Positions 46,229 through 55,726 of a DNA stretch of 64,000 nt are shown here, one piece after another. Within the stretch, counting starts at the first letter, position 1, and every line of letters begins with the position of its first letter. A program made the translations under genes and the position numbers. Under the pieces are notes generated by a model. It saw nothing but the letters and a program-made list of their open reading frames with translations, searched no databases and was not told where the DNA came from. The stretch is from Flexithrix dorotheae DSM 6795 (lineage in GTDB: Bacteria > Bacteroidota > Bacteroidia > Cytophagales > Flammeovirgaceae). Location of the stretch: contig NZ_KB903430.1 of assembly GCF_000379765.1 (NCBI RefSeq), positions 94,807-158,806 of the forward strand, written 5' to 3'.

Positions 46229-46256
46229 AAGCCCTATGGTTTTACCCACAGGGCTT
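46229..46256 (-). terminator. Rho-independent terminator
   Basis: Arms aagccctatgg and ccacagggctt pair with one G-T wobble. On the minus strand a run of five T follows. It lies 8 bases beyond the stop of the minus-strand gene at 46264. Confidence 0.8.
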
Positions 46257-46263
46257 ATTAGAA

Positions 46264-46761
46264 TTATTGCATTTGCTTCAGCTGATCGTTAATCAATTTC
46301 GACCATTTTTCCACCGATTGAAGCTCTCCAAAAAGTTGTGGACTCAACTCTGCATTGAAAAACTCTAACTTAACCTCTGGTTTGTCCCTGACTTTGGGAA
46401 TAAAACACAATTCAAGTCTGTCGATCACTTTCTGATCTCCCTCTTTGCGCTTAATGGTTCTGTTTGTATTAATGACCTTACAACTTTGAATTTCACCAAG
46501 GTCAATGGAGTGTGCTACCTCCTGTCCCTTTATCTGTCGGTAAAAAAACACAAAGTTTTTAGGTTCATCCATTCCTATGGCAAAGTTATCTGAAATCTCG
46601 TGCCTGTTTATCTGGCAATCATTTTGGGAAGTAATTTTTAAAAGTGATTGCAAAAACTTTTTTTCCCTTTTTTTTCTACTTCTGCTCATCATTATAAACG
46701 GAAAAGCGCATATAATAATAGCGATAGCCCCAATAATGGTGCTTCCTAAATCCATATCCAT
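46264..46761 (-). CDS. Uncharacterised membrane-anchored protein
   Basis: 165 residues. One N-terminal membrane helix (IIGAIAIIICAFPFIMM) is followed by a basic stretch RSRKKREKKF, so the remainder faces the cytoplasm. The soluble part alternates strands and helices (NFVFFYRQIKGQEVAHSIDLGEI, KVIDRLELCFIP). No family recognised. It ends in a good terminator and looks like a single-gene unit. Confidence 0.6.
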   Translation of the reverse strand: MDMDLGSTIIGAIAIIICAFPFIMMSRSRKKREKKFLQSLLKITSQNDCQINRHEISDNFAIGMDEPKNFVFFYRQIKGQEVAHSIDLGEIQSCKVINTNRTIKRKEGDQKVIDRLELCFIPKVRDKPEVKLEFFNAELSPQLFGELQSVEKWSKLINDQLKQMQ

Positions 46762-46870
46762 TTTTAAGTCTTTTTGTTAAATTAATCAATAGTTTAATGG
46801 CTATGTGCAATACAAAGCCCTGGTTTTCAAGTCATTTCACTTGAAAATTGCATAAATGCTTAAAAATGGA

Positions 46871-47239
46871 TTACCAAAAATAGTGGAAGGGATAAATGAT
46901 GTCTGTTTTCCGATGTTGAATCAGAAAATTGATTGAAAAATTAAAGTACTGCGCTAACTCCGCTTCAAATAATTGTTCAATGGTTTTGGTTACTGACCAA
47001 AGTTTATTGAAAGGATTTTTGAAGACCGGAAGGGAAAAATGACTGGAGCTAACCCTGCTTTCTAATTGCGAAGTTGGGCAATAAAGATTGTTAGAAACAG
47101 CAGCAAGATATTGTGCATGCTTAGTGGTCAGTTGATCTCCAGCATCAGTACTTACAGGCAAATTAGTAACAGAGCTTACTGCATAGCAGTAAATTGCAGT
47201 TACAAGGGTAATACCTAAAATCCTGATCATATCTTTCAT
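46871..47239 (-). CDS. Uncharacterised small membrane or exported protein
   Basis: 122 residues from ATG 47239, which places a hydrophobic segment (IRILGITLVTAIYCYAV) at the N-terminus; the frame extends nine codons further. The C-terminal half (FNFSINFLIQHRKTDIIYPFHYFW) ends in a conserved-looking aromatic tail seen in small Bacteroidota proteins of unknown function. No domain can be named. Confidence 0.5.
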   Translation of the reverse strand: MKDMIRILGITLVTAIYCYAVSSVTNLPVSTDAGDQLTTKHAQYLAAVSNNLYCPTSQLESRVSSSHFSLPVFKNPFNKLWSVTKTIEQLFEAELAQYFNFSINFLIQHRKTDIIYPFHYFW

Positions 47240-47389
47240 AATGCAAAGTAACATTAAAATAAGCACCAGTGCTATTATTTCTGAGAAAAAGTAATCTTTC
47301 TATCAGTCTTTTATGGCAAAATAATACACGATTAATATTGAATTACTACTTAAATTGATTAAAAAAAATTTGGATCTTAGAAAAACAAA

Positions 47390-47716
47390 TCAAAAAGGAA
47401 ATTTTGTAATGCTATTGTTTTTTCCTTGCAAATATTTGAATACTCTCATCAGTTCATTTTTTTCATCAGTAGGGAAACAATCGGCTGAACGGGAATTTAT
47501 AAATAAAACATCACCATTATGCATAATTCCTGAGTGGAGCCAAACACCATTAACAACATACACCACACTACTTTTTAAAATGTTTATGCTCATTTTTTGG
47601 GCCACCAGGCCGGCTAGTTCTCGATATTCTGGGGGAGAAATTGAAGTATCATGGCCAGTAATTTCCGGGAAATGTTTAGGAAACCAACACAAAAACTCCT
47701 TTGAATTCAAGCCCAA
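47390..47716 (-). CDS. Possible unknown protein without an ATG start (maybe truncated)
   Basis: 108 codons on the minus strand, opening with TTG at 47716; a stop codon lies four codons upstream and the first internal ATG is well inside. The residues look like a real protein (WFPKHFPEITGHDTSISPPE, VVYVVNGVWLHSGIMHNGDVLF, DEKNELMRVFKYL). I prefer this strand to an overlapping plus-strand frame, which has a low-complexity, shadow-like composition. It may be a TTG-started gene or the remainder of a truncated one. Confidence 0.35.
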   Translation of the reverse strand: MGLNSKEFLCWFPKHFPEITGHDTSISPPEYRELAGLVAQKMSINILKSSVVYVVNGVWLHSGIMHNGDVLFINSRSADCFPTDEKNELMRVFKYLQGKNNSITKFPF

Positions 47717-47870
47717 ATGGCGATTTTAAGCCTGTTTTTACATGAAAATATGGAATGTCCATGTTTTTGGATAAAAAATCCATCACTATATGAGCCGATT
47801 ATTTTTATTTCGAAGGTGATAACCCGCAAATAAGGTTCGGGATAATTTTAAACTATTAATTTTTGTAAAT

Positions 47871-50861
47871 ATGAAAAGACGTAAACTCTTATTGATTGTC
47901 TTATTCTTTATAGGCTACGCAAATGCTGCCTGGTCCCAGACCAAAGTCTCCGGGGTAGTAACAGACGAAGGGCAGGAGACCTTACCCGGTGTAAACATCC
48001 TTGTTCAAGGAACCTCAATTGGTACAGTTACAGATATTGATGGAAAATTTACTCTTGAAGTACCAGATCAAAATACTGTATTAGTATTTAGTTCTATAGG
48101 TTACCTTTCTCAGGAAGTTCCAGTATCAAATAAATCCTTCTTTAATATATCACTGGCTCTTGACGTCACCTCACTAGAGGAGGTTGTTGTGATTGGTTAT
48201 GGAGAGGTTGAAAAGAAGGATGCCACAGGTGCCATAGGTTCTGTTGAATCCAAGGATATTGTGCGGGCAAATCCGGTTCAGGCTGCCAAGGCGATTCAGG
48301 GTCAGGCTGCCGGTGTAATTGTAACCAAACAAAGTAGCCGTCCAGGAGCCGGATATAATATTAATATTCGGGGCCTGAGTTCAATTAATTACAGCAACGA
48401 ACCATTGGTCGTAATTGATGGGGTAATGGGAGGAGATTTAAATGCACTCAACCCGTCTGATATCGAATCTATGGATATTCTGAAAGATGCTTCGTCTACC
48501 GCAATTTACGGTTCAAGAGGAGCAAATGGGGTAATTATTATCACTACCAAAAGAGGTGGTAAAGGCAAGCCGGTTGTGAGCTACGATGGTTATGTGGGGG
48601 TCAAAACACCTGCCCACCTTCCAGACATGATGAATGCGCAACAATTTTACAAAGCCAGTGTGACAGATCGTGAACTCAATGGCTATCCTCAGGGACGTAC
48701 TTTCACTTCAACTGAGCTTGACATGGTTGAGTCTGGAAAGAGTACCGATTGGCTTGATGAAATTTCCGGATCAGCCTTACAAACAAACCATTCCTTATCA
48801 GTGGGTGGAGGAAGCGACAACACCAACTACCATTTTTCAGGAGGATATTTGAATGAAGGAGGTGCTTTGGATAATACAAAATTCAAGCGATACAACATCA
48901 AGGGAAGTTTGGATAGTAAGTTAACTAAGTTCCTAAATGTTGGTTTTACGGCTAATTATAGTGTTGCAAAAAAAGAATTGGGTTCCAATGAAGCATTGAG
49001 AAGTGCTTACCGTGCACGTCCGACTGGTGTCGCCATGTATGATGATGTCCTTAACCCGGATGAAAACCAGGATTTCTCCTGGAATGGCTATGCTGCCTGG
49101 ATGGGCATCAATGATAAGCAGGTATTAAATCCCCTTATCGAAAAAGATGCTAATAATTTTCAGGATGAAACAAGGACTGATAATTTCTTTGGTAATGCTT
49201 ATATAGAATTGGTTCCTGTACAAGGGTTGTCGATCCGATCTTCCTTTTCTACAAATATCAACAATTCCAGATGGGGTCAGTTCAGGGGAACAATGACCAA
49301 GGATCGAAAAACTACCCTATTGCCTAGGGCATTTCGCCAAACAGATGATAAATCCAATTATACACTGGATAATATAATCACCTATAAAAAGAAGAGTGGT
49401 GATCATGATTTCACCATTACGGGTGTACAAAGTTCCTTCCAGGAACGAATAGAAGAAATGGATAGCTATGTAGATGAGCTACCATATAGTTCTCTTTGGT
49501 ATGCCTTTGGAACAGGAAGACCAGTTCAATTAGATACCAAGCTGGAGGAAAGATCTTTACTTTCCTATATGGGCCGTTTCATCTATGGTTTTAAAGATAA
49601 ATACCTGCTGACGCTTACCGGCCGGTGGGATGGTGCTTCCCAGCTTAGTGAAGGTAATAAATGGGATTTTTTCCCTTCAGTTGCCCTTGCATGGAGGTTG
49701 GGAGACGAGGATTTTATCCAGAGTGTAGATGCTATTTCTAACATGAAACTTCGGGTGAGTTATGGTTTCGTTGGAAATAGTGCGGTAGATCCTTACAGCA
49801 CCCAGGCAAGACTGCTTAAAACACCCTATGATTTTGATGGTTCACCTGCTTTTGGTTTTGCTCCGGAAAATCTGGCCGATAAATCTCTGGGCTGGGAAAA
49901 AAGTAAGGAATTGAATATCGGTATTGACATGGGATTCATCAATGACAGGATTACCACTACTTTGGAGGTTTATAATCGAAAAACAGTTGATTTGATCTAT
50001 CAGGAACAAATCCCGACATCTTCAGGCTTTAGCAGTGTAACCACAAACATTGGTGAGGTAGCCAATAGAGGTATTGAGTTATCACTTAATACGGTTAATA
50101 TCGCCAAAGACAGATTCACCTGGACTACAAATATCAACTTTGCCAAAAATGTTAACGAGGTACTCTCTATTGGTAGTGATGGAATACAGGCAGATATTGC
50201 CACAGGTCTTTTTGTAGGTCATCCCTTAGAAGCGCACTATGACTATGAATTTGACGGGATTTGGCAATTAGCTGAAGAATCAGAGGCTGCTGAATATGGT
50301 CAGGTACCAGGTTCGGTAAAGGTAGTCGATCAAAATGATGATGGCATTATTTCTAAAAATGATGGTATGGATGACAGGAAAATCCTTGGTTCAGAACAGC
50401 CAAATTGGACGATGGGTATGACCAATAAGTTCACTTATGGAAATTTCGACCTTTCTTTTCTGATGTATACCAGCCAGGGGACTATGTTTAAAAACAGCAT
50501 GTTAAGTGGAACTATGGGTGAAATTGGCGGTGGAAGATATAATGTATTAAACCTGAATTACTGGACAGTAAACAATCCTACCAATGATTACTTCGGACCA
50601 GGCGTTCCAAACCCTCACAGGTCAGCCATCCAATATCAGGATGCAAGTTTTGTAAGAATTTCTGATATTACTTTTGGCTATACTTTGCCAAGAACCGCAA
50701 TGGATAAATACGGTTTTAGCAGATTCAGGATGTACGCCCAGGTTATCAATCCATTTGTTTTCTACGATTTTGATGGGATGGATCCGGAATTTAATTCCAG
50801 TACTTACAATGATGGTATACCCACCGCAACCTATTTATTAGGCTTAAATGTATCATTCTAA
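47871..50861 (+). CDS. SusC/RagA-type TonB-dependent outer-membrane transporter
   Basis: 996 residues. Signal peptide (to about 23, WSQ), carboxypeptidase-regulatory-like domain (about 25-110: VSGVVTDEGQETLPGVNILV), plug (about 115-235) with the SusC signature SMDILKDASSTAIYGSRGA and GVIIITTKRGG, then a large barrel with the C-terminal strand ending in NVSF. No N-terminal STN signalling domain, so regulation is through the HTCS encoded downstream rather than FecR. It imports oligosaccharide across the outer membrane with the SusD partner, 32 bases downstream. Confidence 0.95.
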   Translation: MKRRKLLLIVLFFIGYANAAWSQTKVSGVVTDEGQETLPGVNILVQGTSIGTVTDIDGKFTLEVPDQNTVLVFSSIGYLSQEVPVSNKSFFNISLALDVTSLEEVVVIGYGEVEKKDATGAIGSVESKDIVRANPVQAAKAIQGQAAGVIVTKQSSRPGAGYNINIRGLSSINYSNEPLVVIDGVMGGDLNALNPSDIESMDILKDASSTAIYGSRGANGVIIITTKRGGKGKPVVSYDGYVGVKTPAHLPDMMNAQQFYKASVTDRELNGYPQGRTFTSTELDMVESGKSTDWLDEISGSALQTNHSLSVGGGSDNTNYHFSGGYLNEGGALDNTKFKRYNIKGSLDSKLTKFLNVGFTANYSVAKKELGSNEALRSAYRARPTGVAMYDDVLNPDENQDFSWNGYAAWMGINDKQVLNPLIEKDANNFQDETRTDNFFGNAYIELVPVQGLSIRSSFSTNINNSRWGQFRGTMTKDRKTTLLPRAFRQTDDKSNYTLDNIITYKKKSGDHDFTITGVQSSFQERIEEMDSYVDELPYSSLWYAFGTGRPVQLDTKLEERSLLSYMGRFIYGFKDKYLLTLTGRWDGASQLSEGNKWDFFPSVALAWRLGDEDFIQSVDAISNMKLRVSYGFVGNSAVDPYSTQARLLKTPYDFDGSPAFGFAPENLADKSLGWEKSKELNIGIDMGFINDRITTTLEVYNRKTVDLIYQEQIPTSSGFSSVTTNIGEVANRGIELSLNTVNIAKDRFTWTTNINFAKNVNEVLSIGSDGIQADIATGLFVGHPLEAHYDYEFDGIWQLAEESEAAEYGQVPGSVKVVDQNDDGIISKNDGMDDRKILGSEQPNWTMGMTNKFTYGNFDLSFLMYTSQGTMFKNSMLSGTMGEIGGGRYNVLNLNYWTVNNPTNDYFGPGVPNPHRSAIQYQDASFVRISDITFGYTLPRTAMDKYGFSRFRMYAQVINPFVFYDFDGMDPEFNSSTYNDGIPTATYLLGLNVSF

Positions 50862-50893
50862 TCGTTTTATTTCGGACAGTAAAAGTTAAAAAT

Positions 50894-52735
50894 ATGAAAT
50901 TATTGAATAAACAATATATTATAGCACTGGTCCTTATGGCTTTTTTAGGCACCGGTTGTGAGGATTTTTTGGAGGAAAACTCAGTTTCTTACCAGACTAC
51001 AGATAATTATTATGTTACAGAGCAGGGATTCGAAGATCTTGTTCGCTCAAACTACACCAAGCTTAGGGAAATACACAAAGAGCGTGATCTGGTTTTGATG
51101 GGGACTGATATATTTACCAGTACTGCCTGGGACGAAGCGGCAAATGGAAACCAGGGTGGTGTATTAAACGTGTATGATATCCGCTTTACCTCTAATGTAG
51201 AAGCAACAACTAAGCTTTGGGATTTGCTATACAAGCAAATTTCCAGGACAAATACTGCAATCTCCAGACAGGAAGGAGTTCAGGGAATGGATCCGAATAT
51301 TCTTGCCATCAGAGTGGCAGAAGCTAAGTTTCTCAGAGCATATGCTTATTTCTATGCAGTACAACAATGGGGTGATATTCCTATGCCTTTAGAGGAAACT
51401 ACTACTGCCAGTAGGGAAGTTAACAAAGTACCTGCTGCACAGGTTTATGACCAAATTATCCAGGACCTGGAAGAGGCAGAATCGATTCTACCTGCTAAAG
51501 GAAATACCGAGTATGGCAGAGCCACAAAAGGTGCCGCACAGTTCCTGTTGGCAAGAGTTCACCTGACAAGGGGCTGGAATTTCAACAATTCCCTCGGTGG
51601 AACAGCTGAAGATTTTGACAAGGCCGTTAAATATGCCGATATGATTATAGCGGATTATCCACTAGAGTCGGAATACCGCAATTTATTCCCGCTTCATGCT
51701 GAGAACCCTCTGGAAGAAACTTTCCCAGCCCAAAATGATAAAAATGATGAAATAGTATTTGCCGTTCAGTTCAGCGATAATATATTGACAAATGGCAGTG
51801 ATGATGATGAACCTAGCGAATATGCCATAGGAAATGATTACCATTCGATTTTCGGTGGTGGTGCTGAAGATATTCCAGGTTCTTTGGGAAGAACAAGTGA
51901 CTATAACCGCCATGGAGGGAAAGGGAACTATATCGTAACCCCTGCTACTTACAGGTTGTTTGATCCGGATATTGATACAAGGTACCATCACAATTTTGTA
52001 GAAGCGATGTATGCATTGACAGATGTTGATGGTTTTGTTCCGGATTTTGATGACCCTTCTACCACCATCAATATTGCAAAAGGTGATACAGTACTGTATT
52101 TCCCACCATGGAATAATCCAGCCAGTGACGAAGATAAAGGCATGGATGTAGGAGGAAGTAAGCCCTACGCAGTTCTAAACCTAGATGAAATTGGTATAAA
52201 TGCCATCTCACCCTATCACACCAACGATAAAACTCCACTAATGTGGAAGTTCTGGGAACCAGGCATCCCCTACGATGATGCTCAGGGAACCTTTGATCTA
52301 GCTCTATTCCGCTCTGCCGAAGCATATTTAATCGCTGCGGAAGCAATTTTGAAAGGAGCTTCAAATGGTAATTTGGGGAACGCAGAAGTTTATTATAATG
52401 CCATAGTTGACCGGGCACTTGGTGTCAATGCTGGTGCCAACCCATTGTGTGCGGAAGAACCAGCTAACCTTTCTTCCATGAGTACGGTATCTTACAGGGC
52501 AAATGGAAACCTGGATATTGATATGATATTGGATGAGCGGGCAAGGGAATTGATGGGTGAATACAGCCGTTGGTTTGATTTGAAAAGAACAGAGAAACTG
52601 ATCGAACGAACTACCTTAATGAATCCATGGACAGCAGCATTGGGTCAGATGGAGGAGATGCACTATCTACGACCAATTCCCCAGAAAGAGGTTGATAGAT
52701 CAATTCCTGCAATTTCTCAAAATGTTGGATATTAA
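50894..52735 (+). CDS. SusD/RagB-type surface glycan-binding lipoprotein
   Basis: 613 residues with lipobox GTGC (Cys22). TPR-like helices (about 100-170: LLYKQISRTNTAISRQEG, AEAKFLRAYAYFYAVQQWGD) are followed by the C-terminal SusD domain with LILDERARELMGEYSRWFDLKRT-type motif (IDMILDERAREL) and a LRPIPQKEVDRS ending. It caps the SusC barrel and binds the incoming glycan. Both genes share one transcript that ends at a strong terminator. Confidence 0.95.
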   Translation: MKLLNKQYIIALVLMAFLGTGCEDFLEENSVSYQTTDNYYVTEQGFEDLVRSNYTKLREIHKERDLVLMGTDIFTSTAWDEAANGNQGGVLNVYDIRFTSNVEATTKLWDLLYKQISRTNTAISRQEGVQGMDPNILAIRVAEAKFLRAYAYFYAVQQWGDIPMPLEETTTASREVNKVPAAQVYDQIIQDLEEAESILPAKGNTEYGRATKGAAQFLLARVHLTRGWNFNNSLGGTAEDFDKAVKYADMIIADYPLESEYRNLFPLHAENPLEETFPAQNDKNDEIVFAVQFSDNILTNGSDDDEPSEYAIGNDYHSIFGGGAEDIPGSLGRTSDYNRHGGKGNYIVTPATYRLFDPDIDTRYHHNFVEAMYALTDVDGFVPDFDDPSTTINIAKGDTVLYFPPWNNPASDEDKGMDVGGSKPYAVLNLDEIGINAISPYHTNDKTPLMWKFWEPGIPYDDAQGTFDLALFRSAEAYLIAAEAILKGASNGNLGNAEVYYNAIVDRALGVNAGANPLCAEEPANLSSMSTVSYRANGNLDIDMILDERARELMGEYSRWFDLKRTEKLIERTTLMNPWTAALGQMEEMHYLRPIPQKEVDRSIPAISQNVGY

Positions 52736-52763
52736 TAGATTAATAATGTAGGTATAACTAAAT

Positions 52764-52796
52764 AAAAAAAGGAAGGGAATTATTCCCTTCCTTTTT
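52764..52796 (+). terminator. Strong rho-independent terminator after susCD
   Basis: Arms aaaaaggaagggaa and ttcccttccttttt pair perfectly around a 3-base loop and end in T5. It lies about 30 bases after the SusD stop codon and should separate the susCD transcript from the hydrolase genes. Confidence 0.88.
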
Positions 52797-53116
52797 ATTC
52801 ACCTGGAGGATGTGCGATTGTTTTTTAGTTTAATTCATCTGGTTTTTTAAATCGATACTAAAAGGTTGATTATATGATCATTAAAAATTCCAACCTGGAT
52901 TATAAAAGAGGTTTCGTGAACAAAGCTTAAAGCAAAATAAACCAAAAAGTTTTCCTTATATAGCGTAGTACGTATATGGCAAAAAAGACAATAAAACAAG
53001 TAATTAGTTCGAAGAGGAATATATATTCAGCAGAAAGTATGGCATGCATTTCAGATTTTAATCCTATTTTATTAAGCACAAGTACTCTCCCACCCAACAT
53101 CAAATAATTTCACGGT

Positions 53117-53124
53117 TAATTTTG
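53117..53124 (+). promoter_or_regulatory. Possible -7 box for the hydrolase genes
   Basis: TAATTTTG fits the Bacteroidota -7 consensus TAnnTTTG and lies 23 bases before the ATG of the GH92 gene. No clear -33 element is seen. Confidence 0.3.
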
Positions 53125-53147
53125 GTTTACTACTAAAGAGAAAATAC

Positions 53148-55496
53148 ATGAAAATGAACAAATTATATACCCAAGTTTTAATATACCTTCTTTTTGGTAT
53201 AATAAGTTCTTGTACACAGAAAGTAAAAACTGGAGATAATTTTACAGCGCAAAAATCATTTACAGCAATGGTTTATCCTGCTCTCGACACGGAAAATTCC
53301 AGATGGTTTTTCTTTTCATCGGCAAGCAGGCCATTTGGCATGGTAAATCTGAGCCCAGATACGGAAATTGATGGTGCATGGGGAAGCGGCTACAGATATA
53401 AAACCGATACTATAAAAGGATTCAGTCATATACATGCATGGCAAATGGCCGGAGTATCAATGATGCCAGTTACCATTTCTGAAACCAACAAAAACACGGT
53501 TTATCAGGACTTCTACTCAAAGTTTAGCCATGAAACCGAAAAAATATCACCAGGATATCATTATTTGGAACTTGAAAGATATCAGATTAAATCAGAATTA
53601 ACCAGTACAACCCGAGTAGGATTCCATCAATATAGCTTTCCCAAAGACGCTCAGGCTGCTATCTTATTTAATCTCAATACTGTGTTAGGGCCTTGTGAAA
53701 ACATTGATGGAAAATTAGAAAGGTCTGGTGACAATGAACTTTCGGGAAAAGTGGTGATGAAATCTACACACAGAAGGCCAAAACCATTAACCGTATTCTT
53801 TAAAGTAAAATTAAATACGAAAATCAGTGCTATTGGCGAAGATGAAAAAACGGGAAATTATCTGGTAAACCTCAATAGTCCCAAAGAAAAAGTATTGATG
53901 AAAGTTGGAATTTCCTATACCTCTATAGAGAATGCCAATCAAAACATTGTGGAGGAATTGCCAGATTGGAATTTTGATGAAATTGTATCCCAGTCCGAAA
54001 AAGAGTGGAACAATTTATTGGGCCGAATAAAAGTTGAAGGCGGAACAGAAAATGAGCAAAGGAGATTTTATACAGATTTGTGGCATGCACTACAGGGAAG
54101 AAGGATCATAAGTGATGTCAATGGTGCTTATCCGGATAATTCGGGAGAAGTATTTAGAATAGGACAATTACCCCTCGATGAAAATGGAAGTCCTAAATTT
54201 AATCACTATAATTCTGATTCATTTTGGGGCGCCCAATGGACTATCAATACCCTGTGGGGGCTTGTTTATCCTGAAATCAAAAAGGAGTTTGTCCATTCAC
54301 TTTTACAATATCAGAAAGATGGTGGTTTAATTCCCAGAGGACCATCCGGAGGAAATTATACCTATGTAATGACAGGTTCATCCAGTACTCCTTTTATTGT
54401 AAGTGCCATTCAGGAAGGCTTAATTACCGAAGACCTAGAAGATATTTATAAAGCCCTGAAAAAGAACCACATGGCTGGTGGTATTATGGAAAAGGCCGGT
54501 TATGAACATCATACTAATTCAGGCGGAGGCTTTAAATATTATTTGGAAAAGGGTTTTGTTCCCTACCCTATACCAGAAGGAAATTTTGGTGGACATCAGG
54601 ATGGCGCAGGCCTTACCATGGAGTATGCCTATCAGGATTGGACACTTGCCCAACTGGCTAAAAAGCTGGGGCATCAGGACGATTACAAGTATTTTAAAAC
54701 ACGTTCTGAAAATTTTAAAAATGTTTACGATAAATCTTCTGGATTTATGCGTCCTAAAAATGTAAATGGGGAATGGTTTGAAAATTTCGATCCTTACCAA
54801 TACAAAGTAGGATTTGTAGAGGCCAACAGTGCTCAGGCTACCTGGTTTGTACCCCATAATTTAGAAGGCCTGGCGGAGCTAATGGGTGGACCTGAAGAAG
54901 CAGTAAAAAAATTAAATGAGCAATTTGAAACAGCAGGTAAATTAGGATTTACGGCCGGGACCTCTCATGACCTTGAAGAACATCCTGAATACAGGAAAAT
55001 ACCCATTAATTATGGAAATCAGCCATCTATACAAACAGCATTTGTTTTTCATAAAATAGGCAGACCGGATTTAACCCAATATTGGAGTCGTAATGTGGTG
55101 AACAAAACCTTTAGTGGTTTATCTCCATCCACAGGTTATAATGGAGACGAAGATCAGGGATTAATGGGAAGTTTAGCTGTTTTAATGAAAATTGGGCTAT
55201 TTCAAATGAACGGTGGTGTAGATGAAAATCCAGAGTACCAGATAGGCAGTCCGGCTTTTGATAAAATTACCATTGACCTGAATCCAGACTACTATTCTAA
55301 TGCCACATTTATTATAGAATCTATTCACAATAGCCAGGAAAATGTTTATGTAGAATCGGTGCAGTTAAATGATCAGGCAGTGGAAGGTTTTTTTGTTCAA
55401 CATAGCCAAATTACAGCAGGTGGAAAGCTAGTACTTCAAATGACAAAAAATCCTAAAAAGGATATTAATAGGGCTGAGATCAATCATAAATTTTAA
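53148..55496 (+). CDS. GH92 alpha-mannosidase lipoprotein
   Basis: 782 residues with lipobox ISSC. The GH92 pattern is clear throughout: PFGMVNLSPDTEIDG and GFSHIHAWQMAGVSMMP in the N-terminal beta domain, and in the helical barrel SDSFWGAQWTINTLWGLVYP, GGYxHxxSGG-like segments, SFGGNQP-type YGNQPSIQTAFVFHKIGRP, then GYNGDEDQGLMGSLAVLMKIGLF and PEYQIGSP. GH92 enzymes are calcium-dependent exo-mannosidases, mostly alpha-1,2-mannosidases acting on N-glycan or yeast mannan branches. Exact linkage cannot be read. It follows a separate promoter region in the susCD locus. Confidence 0.92.
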   Translation: MKMNKLYTQVLIYLLFGIISSCTQKVKTGDNFTAQKSFTAMVYPALDTENSRWFFFSSASRPFGMVNLSPDTEIDGAWGSGYRYKTDTIKGFSHIHAWQMAGVSMMPVTISETNKNTVYQDFYSKFSHETEKISPGYHYLELERYQIKSELTSTTRVGFHQYSFPKDAQAAILFNLNTVLGPCENIDGKLERSGDNELSGKVVMKSTHRRPKPLTVFFKVKLNTKISAIGEDEKTGNYLVNLNSPKEKVLMKVGISYTSIENANQNIVEELPDWNFDEIVSQSEKEWNNLLGRIKVEGGTENEQRRFYTDLWHALQGRRIISDVNGAYPDNSGEVFRIGQLPLDENGSPKFNHYNSDSFWGAQWTINTLWGLVYPEIKKEFVHSLLQYQKDGGLIPRGPSGGNYTYVMTGSSSTPFIVSAIQEGLITEDLEDIYKALKKNHMAGGIMEKAGYEHHTNSGGGFKYYLEKGFVPYPIPEGNFGGHQDGAGLTMEYAYQDWTLAQLAKKLGHQDDYKYFKTRSENFKNVYDKSSGFMRPKNVNGEWFENFDPYQYKVGFVEANSAQATWFVPHNLEGLAELMGGPEEAVKKLNEQFETAGKLGFTAGTSHDLEEHPEYRKIPINYGNQPSIQTAFVFHKIGRPDLTQYWSRNVVNKTFSGLSPSTGYNGDEDQGLMGSLAVLMKIGLFQMNGGVDENPEYQIGSPAFDKITIDLNPDYYSNATFIIESIHNSQENVYVESVQLNDQAVEGFFVQHSQITAGGKLVLQMTKNPKKDINRAEINHKF

Positions 55497-55517
55497 GCTA
55501 TTCAGGATTTGAATTTT

Positions 55518-55538
55518 CATGCCCTGGCAAAGGGCATG
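55518..55538. repeat. Short hairpin downstream of the GH92 gene
   Basis: catgccct (55518-55525) and agggcatg (55531-55538) pair perfectly around a 5-base loop. There is no T-run, so a terminator role is uncertain; it could weaken but not stop transcription into the next gene. Confidence 0.45.
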
Positions 55539-55726
55539 CCTGTAATATTAAAGAAAGCATTAGTGCCCCCTAACAAAAATTGTGGAAAATAACACAAAAA
55601 ATGACTTCATATTATTTGTTTATTGCCAATAGGATGAGGCTGCCTAAAGATAGAAATTTGAAAGGATGAATTTAAGCTTTCATTACATTCCATTGAATAG
55701 AAGCAGGTGGTGCAAAAAAATTGCTT

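Larger units (their letters stand above)
52736..53147. other. 412-bp spacer between susD-like gene and GH92 gene
   Basis: Holds a strong terminator at 52764-52796, then AT-rich sequence with no open frame of interest, and a possible -7 box at 53117-53124 just before the GH92 start. Confidence 0.55.

Noticed and set aside
47355..47729. 124-codon plus-strand open frame
   Set aside because: It is the antisense of a more protein-like minus-strand frame and has a low-complexity N-terminus.
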